From Cenococcum geophilum 1.58 (lineage: Eukaryota; Ascomycota; Dothideomycetes; Gloniales; Gloniaceae), in assembly GCA_001692895.1 (NCBI GenBank), contig KV748190.1, positions 831,645 to 895,644 on the forward strand: a DNA stretch of 64,000 nt. Direction: 5' to 3'. The translations under genes were made by a program, and so were the position numbers. This document shows positions 1 through 12,583 of the stretch, one piece after another; positions within the stretch are counted from its first letter, which is position 1; the number at the start of each line of letters is the position of its first letter. Below the pieces are notes generated by a model. The model was not told the DNA's origin, did not search any database, and saw only the letters and a list, made by a program, of their open reading frames with translations.

Positions 1-1823
1 ATAAAGGAGCATAGATTATTAATAAGGCTTATAATAGGCGTACTTATAAGGCTCTACTTCCTAGTAAGCTATAATAAGTTTGTTATATAGGAAGTCGTCT
101 ATTTAAATCTTAGCGTTAAGGCTGTACTATAGGTGCCGGAGGTCTTTAATAAGAATTTATAGGCACTTAGTAGTTAATTTTTTGGTGTTCTTATTAATTA
201 TAGTCCGTAACTTAGTTATATTCTATTAGGTAAGGATATTACGCTTATATTCCGGTCCTTTAAAGTAATTATATATAGCTTTATATAGCTTATTAAAGGG
301 AACACTAAGGGGGTTGCTCTTAAGGTTAATATAGTAGTAGTTAAGTGCTAAGCCACGTAGTATAGTAGAGTAGGCTTAGTTAAACTCCTATTTAGGAATA
401 TCGGCCTTCTAATAAAGGTCTGTAAAGATAGTTAGTTTAAAGTTAAAGTTATTATTTTTACTGCTGTACTTTAATTCGTTAGTATAAAGCTTAGCTAAGT
501 TAGCTAGCTCCTTACTATAGGTCTTTAGTTAAATAAGTTGCGGATCTATAACTTATAGATCTATAGTTTGCGAATATATAGCTTATAGATCTATAACTTA
601 AATAATAGGGGTAATTTAGTCCGTATTTTAGTTTATAGGGGTGTTATAATCTATAGCTTAAGAGTAGGGTATATTTTAGCTAGTAAAGTTAGTTTTAAAG
701 CCGCTTAGGTTTATAGGGTAAATTTAGTTAAGTGGGTTAGGTATAAGGCTAGCAATCCTATTAAGTTTAGAAGAAGTAAAGAGTTCTTTAATAGCTTTAA
801 CCTAGTTTAGGATTTCCTCTTTAGTCCATTCTATTTAGTCCTTTTTATATATTATATTATATAAAGACTATATAATAGTAACTTATTTATCCCTTTTAAC
901 CTATACGCCTTAGTAACGTAAAAGGGTTTATAGGTTACGGATAGTAGTAGGGTTATAGGCCTTAAAAATAGCTTCCATAAAGTCCGTAAAGTCTTCCTAG
1001 TATTACTTCTATAGGTCGTTATTTAAGGACTTTAAATTTAATATAGCTGTTAATGTTAGGTATAGACGTAAGGTTAACTCCCTACCTCTACTTTTCCTAA
1101 CCTTTATTAACTTGCTTTCTTAGGTCTGCTATACTGTATTATATAGTATAATATATAGTAGGTAGAAGAGGTCTTATAGTAGTCCGTAAAAATAGTTAAT
1201 ATCTATAATAGTTCGCAGGAGGGTAAAAGGCTTCTATAAGGGGTCTGAAAAAAGGGTTAAGGTACTAAGGGAGGGTGTAGTAGGGGTAGGGGTTTAAGGT
1301 TTAAGGATAGGGGGTTTAAGGCTCAAAGGAGGTTAAGGGTAGGGGTTCCGTATAGGTCTATATTCGCGTCTATTATACTTTTAATAAACCGTACTAAGAC
1401 TTAAATAAGTATATAGAGTTGGTAATAAGTCCGTAATCCCCGACTTCTAACCTTTTAGTAGGTTATACTAGGAGTTTAAACAGGTAGTTACTATTATATA
1501 TCGCTTGGGGGGAGGTATTAAGTAATTGCTAATCTGTGCGCGCTTACTAATTAGTATTTATACTAACTTAATAGGATAAGTAAGTTAAATCTAGGGGCAT
1601 AAAATATGTATAGTATTATATACTCGTTTAGATAATAATAACTATCAATTATATAAAGCAGACTATATAGTCTATATACTAATACGCCTCCCCCTAATTA
1701 ATTAGTGCTTTATAAGTGCACTAGACGCGTAAGCGAGTGGTTAGTACACTAACGCGTAAACGCGTGGCTGCTGTACCGAACGCGTAGGCACGCGGTTAGT
1801 ACAATAGGTGCTGTAATTAAACA
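1..1823 (-). mobile_element. Ty1/copia element A1, partial (5' LTR and gag part), RIP-degraded
   Basis: This is the inverted copy of the first 1.8 kb of the complete element at 6277-12583. Read on the minus strand it starts with a 269-bp LTR (1555-1823) and continues leftwards through the leader and gag, and it is cut by the window edge. The match is clear in the LTR and in the leader just inside it (both copies carry the block around 'gaggtattaagtaattgc' or its complement). No reading frame is open: stops occur every few codons, as expected from RIP. The sequence just outside the LTR (1824-1828, gtaac) would be one side of the target duplication, but its partner is outside the window. I am confident of family and orientation, not of the exact gag limits. 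Confidence 0.85.
1555..1823 (-). repeat. LTR of copia A1 (269 bp)
   Basis: It matches, in reverse orientation, the two 269-bp LTRs at 6277-6545 and 12315-12583, including the GC-rich block of repeated acgcgt motifs. It ends in TTTAATTACAGC.../...AAACA, the complement of the TGTCTAATTATAGC start of the other copies. Confidence 0.88.
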
Positions 1824-2230
1824 GTAACCTATTACTCTTAATAGTTATTTAGTTCTCAAATTAATTTATTTTAGGGTTTTATATTTAATCTACTACTACA
1901 TAGCTAGATAATAAACTGTTTATTACTCTAGCGGAGTTATATTATTCTTAAAATACTAAATAAGAGGCTGCTAATGCTTAGCAACGGGCCCTTAAGTCTT
2001 ACTTAGCGGCGTCCACTCGGTTAATCCGTCTTAAAAAGGGTTATAAAAAGGTCTATTTTAAAAAGTGGAAACTTATAGAATAAGGTTTATAGAAACTTAG
2101 TAATAAAAAAACGGATTTTCTTATAATTAAGAAGAAAATAAATCTAAGTAACTCGGTAACTACTCTTCTTAGGTCCCCCTTAGGCGACTTATTTTTTAGT
2201 AATCCTTTTTTATTAATATTGCTTAACCTA
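1824..2230. other. AT-rich stretch between copia A1 and chromovirus B1, unassigned
   Basis: About 400 bp lie between the copia A1 LTR and the chromodomain end of B1. One part (about 1960-2110, plus strand) reads for some 40 codons with few stops and many Lys, Arg and Ala, but I do not recognise it. It does not match the region outside the gag end of B1 (15.17-15.42 kb), so it is not an obvious 3' LTR of that element. It could be a remnant of another element. Confidence 0.4.
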
Positions 2231-5200
2231 ATCTCTCCTAATACTCCTATACCTTTTTTATAGCGTTCTTTAAATTTTCTAGTAGTTCCTAGGTAGTCTT
2301 ATTATAGCCTATCCACTTTACCTTATACTATATTTTATTATTAATATCCTTATAACTAATAATTCTTAAAACTTACTATTTATCTTCCTTTTATCCTCTA
2401 TATATATCTACCTTATAAACTAGTGGCTTAATATTTCTATATACTAGTTCTAGCATTGCGATATACTATATAAGGTAGATCCTTATTTTAGCTAATAAGT
2501 TTAACTTAAATATAACTAATAAAATTCTTTACTTAATTTTAAAAGGTTCTAACTTCTTACTTAGTCGTTAACTCTTAAAATTTTTATATAGTAGCTATAC
2601 TTTATCTCCCTCCTTAAGATCTAGTCCCTTAGATCTCTTAGCATTATAGTACCTTTTTATTCTCTATTATACTATCTTTACCGTTTTCATAAGGTTTTTA
2701 TAAAGATTTATTAATGTCTCCATTCTCTGTTTAGCTATACTACTTATTTTCTCTACTTAACGTAGCAATAGTAATGTTCTTAGTTTATATCCGTAATTTG
2801 CCTTAAATAGTAATATACCTATTCCTTTTTATAGTGTTATATTATATATAAACTATATAATTAGTAATAGTAATACCTAATTGTTCTATGCGTAATTAAT
2901 ATAGTATCTTAGATACTGCTCTAGTGTCTAGTTTAGCCTTTCCATTTAACCGTCTATCTGTAGATAATATATGGTAAAAGTCACTGCTCTAACTTCTTAT
3001 TCCGCTAAGAATACCTCCTAAAATACTACTATAAATCTTAGATCCCTATCTAATATAATCTTACTTAGCGCCTTATACCTTATAAACACTTCCTTAATAT
3101 AGATTCTAGCGATATCTTCTACTAATATCCCTTCTGTATATGCTATAAAGTACCCCTATTTTATAAGCTTATCTACTATTACTAAGATTATATTATAATC
3201 TTATCCGGTAATAGGATCTCTTAACTTTAGTAACTTAATAATAAAGTCCTATAATATAACCTCCTATAGTCTCTTTAGTATTTTAATAGGTTATAGCCCC
3301 CTATACGGCTTATGCCTTATTAATTTATTCCTTTAGCAATCTAAATACTCCTTTATAACTTTTCGCGCTAAGCCCTAAATTCCGTTAATAATATACTCCT
3401 TTTAAAGTCTTAACACTAAGCCCGTAGCTCTATTATATCCTTAAGTCATTCCCTTATAGAAGTCTTCTATAAAGTATTTTACTATACTCCTTAGGATATA
3501 TTTAGCTTCTTAATTTTCGTATATATCTATCTATAGATCTTCTAGTTATGCTTTTAGAATTTTTTATACCTAAAAGCTTTCTAGTAACTTATAAACTCCA
3601 TCCAATTCTTCTTAAGTTGCTATAATTTTTAGATAATTATACCTAATTAGTCCGTCTATGTCTTTTTATAGTAAAGCCCCTAATGGCTTTTTATTATTTT
3701 ATAGTTTAGCTTTTTAACTTAGAGTATTTGCTTACGTGTTATCTATTCCCTTAATATACTAAATCTTAAAATAGTATTTTATAAGTATCTTTACCTATCT
3801 AACCTATTTTTAGTTAAGTTTCTTTATTATTAAAAATCCTATTAGGTTCTTATAATCCGTCTTAACTATAAATAGTTTNTCTATACCTTATAANAATNCT
3901 CTCTATTNNTTTAGTNCTATAACTATACCTAATAACTCCTTATTATAGATGTTATAGTTTAACTCTAGTAGTATTATCTTCTAACTATAATATACTACTA
4001 GGTGCCATCCGTTTTAATATTTCTATATAAAGTATGCCCCTAGTATATAGTCTAATATATCTATCTTTATAACCGTCTCTAGTCCTAGTTAATAGATTTT
4101 AAGAACTGGCTCCTAGGTAAATAATTCTTTAACTTACTTAAATAATTTTTATTATTCCTCTCCCTATACCTATAGTTCTTCTTTCTTTATTAATCGCGTA
4201 AATGGTTTAATATCCTTTAACTATTATGCTATAAACCTTCTATAGTAATTTTAATTATATACTATTCTCTAGTTTTTACTAATTTACTATAGCCTTAATT
4301 TTCTTTAAATCTATACTAAGTTGGCTTAGTTTAATAATAAATCTAATAAAATTGGTCTTCCTAGTAAAGAACTTATATTTTTTAATTGCTACTAGTATCT
4401 GTTTTTCCTATAGTCTCTTTAAAACCTATTTAACGTATTCCCTATATTCTTCCTTAGTTATTAAGTAGATAATAATATTATTAAGGTATACTATAACAAA
4501 TTTATCTAAGTGTTCTTCTAATACGTTATTAATATACTTCTAGAATGTTACTAGTACGTTTATAAGCCTAAATTATATAATTAATAGTTTGTATAGTCCT
4601 TTCTTTAACCTAAAGGCTGCTTTTTATTTATTGCCCTCCCTAATCCTAATCTAGTAGTACGCCTATTTTAGATCTATCTTTATAAAGATTTATATATTGC
4701 CTATCCTATCTTAAATTTCGCTAATTAAGGGTAAAGGATACCTATCCTTTCTAGTAATGTTGTTTAACTATCTATAGTTAATACATAATCTTAGCTTGCT
4801 ATTTTTCTTTAGTATAAACAGTACTAAATAACCTATTAATAACTACAATAGTCTAATATATCCCTTTTATAGATTTTCTTAGATAAACTCTTTTAATACT
4901 CTACCCTCTTCTTTAGTAAGCTTATAGATTAGAAAAAACCTTAGACTTATTTTTGGTTCTAATTTTATCTTACAGTCCTATATTATATATTTTAATAGCT
5001 TCTTACTTTCTAGTAACTATAGTTTCTTACTATACTTATAGTATCTCTTTAGTATATAACTTAACCCTTTTTCTATTTCTTTATAGGTTGCTCTTACTTA
5101 GTACCATACTATCTTAGTCTATTATCGCGTCTTATGTTATTAAGTATTTCTAATATTAACCTAACCTATAACCTAATTAATCCTTAGATTGTATTCCTAT

Positions 5201-5816
5201 AACTAAGGTATTCCTAATACTGCCTTATTATTTCCTAATAGTAATATATTAAAAGATATCTTAATTTGTCTTTCTTTAATAGTTATCTAATTAGGTCCTA
5301 TTTTAAAATTAATAATACCTCCTTTATAGGCTATTAGATCTCCTAAAATTATTACTAATAGGTAAGAACACTCCTTTTTCCCGTATAGTAATCCTATTCT
5401 TTTAACTGCTGCTAGTAAAATATAGTTCCTTATTACTCCACTATCTATTAATACTTTAAACTATTAATCTTGCTACTTAACTTATAAATTTAGGTATTAT
5501 CCTTAAATTCCTTTAAGGGTTTAAGGCTTTACTATTAGTTCCCTCTAGTTCTATAGGCCTCTACTTTTCCTAACTATTAGCTACTTAATCCTATTTATAC
5601 TTAGTCTACTTTTAGCTAATACTTAGTTCGCTTTTTATCTTTAATATACTATAAATACGTGTTCTCTAGGTATTCCTACCACTATTATCCTTCTAAGTAT
5701 TCTTCCGTAAGGAATCTTCCTAGCTAAAGTATTAAGTCCCCTTAGCTTTGCACTTCTACTAGGTACTAACTATATATATACTTAATATTTCTATATCTCG
5801 CTTTATCTAGTACCTA

Positions 5817-6232
5817 ACGTAATCCACCACTAAGTGGCGGCCACCACCATGTGGTGCCCCATTAAAAACTAGAAAATTCGTACTTTAATATCTCAATAAC
5901 CACCTAACAATAAATTCTAATAATTTAGATCTAGACTTTTATATACACTCTACAGCTTCTATTAAAGTTGCATAGGAATTGGTTTAGTGGTTTTTATAAT
6001 ATTATAATTTGGGGGCTAAAATAAAGCTAAATCGCTATATCTTAAAAACCACTAAACTAATTCCTATACAACTTTAATAGTAGCTGCAGAGTGTATGTAA
6101 AAGTCTAAATCTAAATTATTAGAATTTATTATTAAGTGGTTGTTAAGATATTAAAGTACGAATTTTCTAATTTTTGGTGAGTTTTAGTGGGCCGCCACAT
6201 GGTGGTGGCCGCCACTTAGTGGTGGATTACGT
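5817..6232. mobile_element. 416-bp foldback MITE with TA target duplication
   Basis: The two halves are near-perfect inverted repeats of about 190 bp around a short unpaired centre (about 6000-6030). The ends read ACGTAATCCACCACTAAGTG and its complement, and both are flanked by TA (5815-5816 and 6233-6234). The paralogous chromovirus B2 shows the unoccupied site at 29101-29102 (cctaatatatcc, one TA), which fixes the insertion to the base. It has no coding capacity. TA duplication and inverted ends suggest mobilisation by a Tc1/mariner/pogo-type transposase, but the source is not visible here. Confidence 0.92.
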
Positions 6233-6276
6233 TAATATATCCTTACTAAGTACTTCCAGTATTTCTCTTTTAGTAC

Positions 6277-6545
6277 TGTCTAATTATAGCACCTGTTATG
6301 CCAACCGCGTGCCTACGCGTTTGGTACAGCAGCCACGCGTTTACGCGTTGGTGTATTAACCACTCGCTTACGTGTCTGGTGCACTTATAAAGCACTAACT
6401 AATTAGGGGGAGGCGTATTAGTATATAGACCATATAGTCTACTTTATATAATTAACAGTTACTATTATCTAAAAGAGTATATAATAATATACGTATTTCG
6501 TGCCCCTAGATCTAACTTACTCGTGTTATTAAATTGGTATAAATA
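6277..6545 (+). repeat. 5' LTR of copia A2 (269 bp)
   Basis: It starts TGTCTAATTATAGCACC and ends GGTATAAATA, and is preceded by the AGTAC duplication. Its inner flank CTAATTAGTAAG resembles the sequence just inside the 5' LTRs of copias C1 and C2 and is the likely primer-binding region. Confidence 0.93.
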
Positions 6546-9500
6546 CTAATTAGTAAGTATACACAGATTAGCAATTACTTAATACCTCCCCTAAGCGATA
6601 TATAATAGCAACCACCTATTTAAACTCCTAGTATAACCTACTAGAAGGTTAGAAGTTGGGGATTACGGACTTATTACTAACTCTATATAGTTATTTAAGT
6701 CTTAGTATAGTTTACTATAAGTATAATAGATGTAAATATAGACCTATACGGAACCCCTACCCTTAATCTACCTCTAAACCTTAAACCCCTATTCCTACTA
6801 TACCCTTAACCTCTTTTTAGACCCCTTATAGAAGCCTCTTACCCTTCTACAAACTATTATAGATATTAACTACTATTACGGACTATTATAAGACCTCTTC
6901 TACTTACTACATACTATACTATATAATATAGTATAGCAGACCTAAAAAAGTAAGTTAATAAAGGTTAGGAAAAGTGGAGGTAGGGAGTTAACCTTACGTC
7001 TATACCTAACATTAACAGCTATATTAAATTTAAAGTCCTTAAATATAAATATTTTAAGCTTATAAATAATAACCTATAGGAGTAATACTAGGAAGACTTT
7101 GCGGACTTTACGGAAGCTATTTTTAAGGCCTATAACCCTACTACTATCCGTAACCTATAAACCCTTTTACGTNACTAAGNNGTATNGGTTAAAAGGGATA
7201 AANGAGTTACTNTTNTATAGTCTTTATANAATATAATATATAAAAAGGACCAAATAGAATGGACTAAAGAGGAAATCCTAGACTAGGTTAAAGCTATTAA
7301 AGAACTCTTTACTTCTTCTAAACTTAATAGGATCGCTAGCCTTATACCTAACCTACTTAACTAAATTTACCCTATAAACCTAAGCGGCTTTAAAACTAAC
7401 CTTACTAACTAAAATATACCCTACTCTTAAGCTATAAATTATAACACCCCTATAAACCAAAATATAGACCAAATTACCCCTATTATTTAAGTTATAGATC
7501 TATAAGCCATATATCTATAAACTATATATCTATAAGCTATATATCCGTAAACTATAAATCTATAAGTTATAGATCCGCAATCTACCTAACTAAAGACCTA
7601 TAGTAAGGAGCTAGCTAACCTAGTTAAGCTCTATACCAACAAATTAAAGTATAGCGGTAAAAATGATAACTTTAACTTTAAACTAACTATCTTTACGAAC
7701 CTTTATTAGAAGGCCGATATTTCTAAATAGGAGTTTAGCTAAGCCTACTCTACTATACTGCGCGGCTTAGTACTTAACTATTACTATACCAACCTTAAAA
7801 GTAACCCCCTTAGTATTCCTTTTAATAAGCTATTTAAAGCTATATATAACTACTTTAAAGGACCAGAATATAAGTATAATATCCTTACTTAATGGAATAT
7901 AACTAAGCTACGGACTATAATCGACAAGAATACCAAAAAATCGACTACTAAGTGCCTGTAAATTTTTATTAAAAACCTCTGGCACCTATAGCACGACCTT
8001 AACGCTAAGCTTTAAATAGACGACTTCCTATATAATAAACTTATTACAGCTTATTAGGAAGTAAAGCCCTATAAATACGCCTATTATAAGCCTATAGACA
8101 CCTTAGCTAGCCTTATTAATAATCTATACTCCTTTATTATAATATATAAAGTCTTAAACCTACTATGCAGCACTTAAGCCTTTATTATAGATATTTAATA
8201 TCTATAAACTAACTTAGACGCTTACTTTATGGACCGCTACTACCGCTAGCAGCACCTATACTAACTAAGTCCTACCTATAACCCCCGCATCAGCTCCTAT
8301 ATAAAAGTATACCCCTATAAATAAACTAGCCAGAAATGCTTTATATACGGTAAGGAAGGATATTAGTCTATAAGGTATACCTAGAAAAAATATAATAGGT
8401 CTAAGAAGAGATTTAATAAATAGATTAACTAGTTTATCTTAAAGTACGAAAGAGAAGAAGTAGAGGAGTCTCTTAATAAGTTAATAGAAGCCCTTATAAT
8501 TAACTTTAACTTAGACGCTTAGGAATAGAAGACCTTAGAAACATTTCTAACTACCTTTAGACCTTTTACAGACAGCTAAGCCTTTAATACTATAACTGTA
8601 TTAGCCGACCGCTCCTTTATATACTTAATTACACCTAAAAACTAATCTATAAGTATACCCGCTAAACCTATTATAGATATTATGGACCATAAATAGGACC
8701 TATTTATATATATTACTACGGAACGCTATACCCCTAAGGAATTCTATAACGTTATAATTAATATAAGTGCCTCTAAGAAGTCTACTATAGGCTACGGATA
8801 ATACCTTATATATAAGGCCACTATAAATAATAATGCGGATATTAATACTACGTAGACTGGGGCCGTAAACGTCTAGTTCGGCATCAGCTTAACCGTATTA
8901 ATTAGATTAGTTATAGTTAAGACTCTAATTAGCCTAGTTAACTTCTATATAGTAAAAGTAGATACCCCTTTTCTACTCTACCTTATAGATATAGATAGGT
9001 TATAGGTGTACTATAATAATATTACGGACACTCTAATCGGCCCTATAACTACCCTAGGAAGTAAGTATATTACCTTACTAATTATATAATAATTTAGACA
9101 CCTGTTCCTTATATAGGGAGAGACCTTATAGGCCTATATTTAGGAGTCTTTTAACTATAACCCGTGCTACCTTACTAGTACTAAGATCTACCGCCTATAC
9201 TGCTGTTTTGGCCACCCTTTAGCCGAAAAGCTATATAAAGTCCTTAGACGCTCTAGATATAATAACGTTAATAGGAAGGCAATTAACTACTTAACTAAAT
9301 ACTACTCCTATTGCTAGAAGTACGGACGTACCCTAGGCCGATTTAAGTTTACTCTTTATAAGGATCTTAACTTTAACCACTTAGTGTACGTAGATATTAT
9401 ATATATTAACGGTAGCCTAGTACTATATATAATTAATAAGGCAACCTACTACTAAGCCGCCGGTTAGTTGTAAAATATATCTATAAAGTATACTTAGGAT

Positions 9501-9749
9501 ATTTTACGGACCTGCTAGATTAATACGTACGTTAGACCTCCTAAGTATATCACCTACAACGCTAGTAGGAACTTTATTAGTAAGGAATTCTAGTAGTATA
9601 CTATAGCCATGGCTATATTAACAAAAGCCGTTCTAGTTAAGGCGTATTAATCTATTAGGCTTATTAAGCGAGCTTACCTAGCTCTATAGAAAGCTTACTA
9701 GATTATTATAAACGAATATAAGGATATCTAAAAGGAGCTGGCTCTATAG

Positions 9750-10040
9750 ATGGCCGTAAAAGCTATTAATAACACTACTAGCCTAGACGGACTAATACCT
9801 ACTCTTTTAGTCTATAGAGCCTACCTAAGGATAAGTAATCTAGACCCTTTTACCCTATTTATTATAAAACAAGTAGTTATAATACGGAAGGCGATAGCTA
9901 AGATAGTTAAGCTACGGGCCAAACAAACTATTAATAACGCCCTATATTACTGTAACGGACCTAATATAACCTCCTACTTAACTCTAAAGTCCTTATATAG
10001 CGTAAAAGCGGTAAGTAAACTAGACCCTACTATTTACTAG
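9750..10040 (+). pseudogene. Open fragment of copia A2 integrase C-terminal region
   Basis: A 97-codon stretch lacks internal stops inside the otherwise stop-filled polyprotein of copia A2. Its start (AVKAINNTTSLDGLIPTLLV) resembles the segment following the integrase core in fungal copia polyproteins. It is not an independent gene; it is a surviving window in a RIP-mutated frame. Confident of its origin, and confident that it is non-functional. Confidence 0.8.
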
Positions 10041-12092
10041 CTATAGAAAATGAAATATACTATATATAACTTCCTAGCAGCCTAACTAGCTTTAGGAGCA
10101 TATCTGTAAAACCCTACTTTTAGCCTAAAAATACCTATAACGTTAAGCTAGATAAACTAGAAGCAACCGCTAAACTAGATAAACTAAAAGTGACTGCCGA
10201 ATTAGATAAACTAAAAGCACCCTTACCTACCCTAAAAGTCCCCTAGAAACCTACTAAACCTACTAAACCTACTATAAAGCGTAGCTAAGGATGCCCCTAA
10301 AAGCACCCTATAACTAAAAACCCCGTAATAAAGAATTACCTAACCTCCGCAGGAATATCCGTAAGGTAATCTCCGCCTATAGATATATTAGTTCTAGTAT
10401 AGGATACCCCGTTTACAGACTTATAACGTAAAGAGATTAATAGACTACTTAAAAAGGATATTTTTATAGTTATAACGGAGAGAGATGTTCTGCATAGCGT
10501 CCGTATATTTAACTTACGCTTTATTAATAAAATTAAGTACCTTAGTACTAATAAAGCTTTTAAAAAATTAAGGCTTGTTATATAAGCCTATAATAACTAA
10601 GGAAAGGACTTAGTCCTTATATAATTGCCTATAATTTAATAAGTTAGCTAACGGATTATACTTATACTTATGCCTAGACTATAGTAAAGTAAACCTATAG
10701 CCCTTTACTTACGGGATATATCGTAAGCCTATATATAATCTAATACTTACCTAAGCAAAGACATTTTTATATGACTACCCTATAAGCTTAACCTATAACT
10801 AGGAACAATTTTAGAGGTTATAAAACCTCTATATAGAGTACCGGAAGCTAGAAACTATTAGTTTAAGATATATTACTAATACTACATTAGTAAACTTAAA
10901 ATAAAACAGTTAACCTATAACCCCTACCTCCTATATAGCCTATTAAACAGCCTTAGTATTATCGGGCTCTAAATAAATAATACCCTCTTCTTAGTAGACT
11001 AGACCTTTACGGACGTTAAAGAAACTAAACTATAAAAAGTAAAGTTCTTAGTAAAGCTATAAGAATAGTTAACTAAGTAGAATCTAATTAAGTTTAATAA
11101 AGGCCTAATTATATAAAAGGGTAACCTAATTAAGCTAACTTAAAAACGCCAAGCTTAAAACCTAAGGCTTATTATAGTAAGGCCTGTAAACCTTACTAGC
11201 TCCCATAAAGAGACCTATAAGACTATAAATATAAAGGATTAATACGTCGCCTAACGCGTAAGAGGCGCTTATATTGCTATAGTCTGCCAACCCAAATCTG
11301 CCTATAATTTATCCTTTATGGCCTAGGTAGTAGACCTATAAAAAGAAAATATTAAGTAGCTTAATAAGCGCATTTAGTGGCAAATTAATAATATAGTAAG
11401 GGGACTTATTTTTATACCACTAGACCTAAACTCCCTTAGCCTACTGGTATTTATAGACGCCTCCTTTACTAATAATAGGGACCTATTATTATAAATTGGC
11501 TTTATACTTATACTTACGGACCATAATTAGGACGTATATATACTATATTAGTCTTTAATTAAGTGTAAATAAGTAACCTAAAGTGTACTAGCTTCTAAAC
11601 TATATATACTAGCTTATGGCTTTAATATAGCAGCTGTAATTAAATTAATAATCCAGAAGATCCTATAGCTGGAGTAGTTACCCCTGGTTTTATATACTAA
11701 CTTAAAGTCCCTTTATAACTGCCTAGTTAAGCTAGGTATAATATAGGAGAAGAGGCTTATAGTCGACCTAATGTGCTTATATTAAGCCTATAAATAACAC
11801 GAGATTATAAAGGTTAAATAGATTAGCGGCGGAAATAACCTAGTAGACGTTATAACTAAGGTAAAGCCGTATTAAGCCCTTAAAACCCTAATTAACATAA
11901 ATAAGCTTAACTTAGAAGTTATAAAATAGGTAAAACGGGACTAATGGAGTACCTATAGTATATCTACGGCCCGTTAGAAGGCCGTACGGCTTATTATATA
12001 GTATAGGTAGAAAACGGTAGAAAGCTATGGTGGAACTTAGTAGACTTATATAACCTACTAAATTTTATAGGGTGGTTAAATTAACTAATTAC

Positions 12093-12165
12093 GATTTTCT
12101 ATCCCTAGGATAGAAATTTGCTATTGGCTCGCTTAGTACTAGCGCCTTAGCGGCCCTTAAGATCT
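12093..12165. repeat. Palindromic module (copy 1) in copia A2 3' UTR
   Basis: The decayed palindrome gattttctatccctaggata (12093 onward) is followed by gctattggctcgcttagtac and by tagcgccttagcgg. The same block recurs at 17330, 33480 and 39205. Confidence 0.7.
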
Positions 12166-12314
12166 AACTTATAACTAGCTTAGGGTACCGTTTAGAAGGC
12201 AGCCTAAAAGGTACCTTAGGGGATTTCCTATATATTTTCCTTTATATTTTATGGTTTTATTAAAGCAATTACGGAGGCTATATATAGGTGGTTTTATTTT
12301 TTAAGTACCGCTAG

Positions 12315-12583
12315 TGTCTAATTATAGCACCTGTTGTGCTAACCGCGTGCCTACACGTTCGGTATAGTAGCTACGCGTTTACGCGTTAGTGTACTAACCA
12401 CTCGCTTACGCGTCTGGTGCACTTATAAAGCACTAACTAATTAGGGGGAGGCGTATTAGTATATAGACTATGTAGTCTGCTTTATATAATTAATAGTTAC
12501 TATTATCTAAAAGAGTATATAATACTATATGTATTTCGTGCCCCTAGATCTAACTTACTTGTGCTATTAAATTGGTACGAATA
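12315..12583 (+). repeat. 3' LTR of copia A2 (269 bp)
   Basis: Same length and boundaries as the 5' LTR. It differs mainly by C/T and G/A substitutions and is followed by the AGTAC duplication (12584-12588) and then by chromovirus B1 sequence that aligns to B2 at about 29.14 kb. Confidence 0.93.

Larger units (their letters stand above)
6277..12583 (+). mobile_element. Ty1/copia retrotransposon A2, full length, RIP-degraded
   Basis: A complete 6307-bp element has 269-bp LTRs (6277-6545, 12315-12583) and a 5-bp target duplication AGTAC (6272-6276, 12584-12588), and sits inside chromovirus B1. Plus-strand domains in order are gag with a decayed zinc knuckle near 8333-8380 (KCFIYGKEGY), GAG-pre-integrase and integrase (about 9.15-10.05 kb), reverse transcriptase (about 10.48-11.05 kb; QINNTLFLVD in place of a QTDD-type box), and RNase H (about 11.44-11.93 kb; FIDASFTNN...KCK.VT.SVLAS). 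Integrase before reverse transcriptase is the copia order. Nearly all domains carry in-frame stops; the 97-codon stretch 9750-10040 (integrase C-terminal part) happens to remain open. Confidence 0.93.

Noticed and set aside
6174-6359. 61-codon open frame at the right end of the MITE
   Set aside because: It spans the inverted-repeat end, the junction and the copia LTR; no gene would cross these borders.
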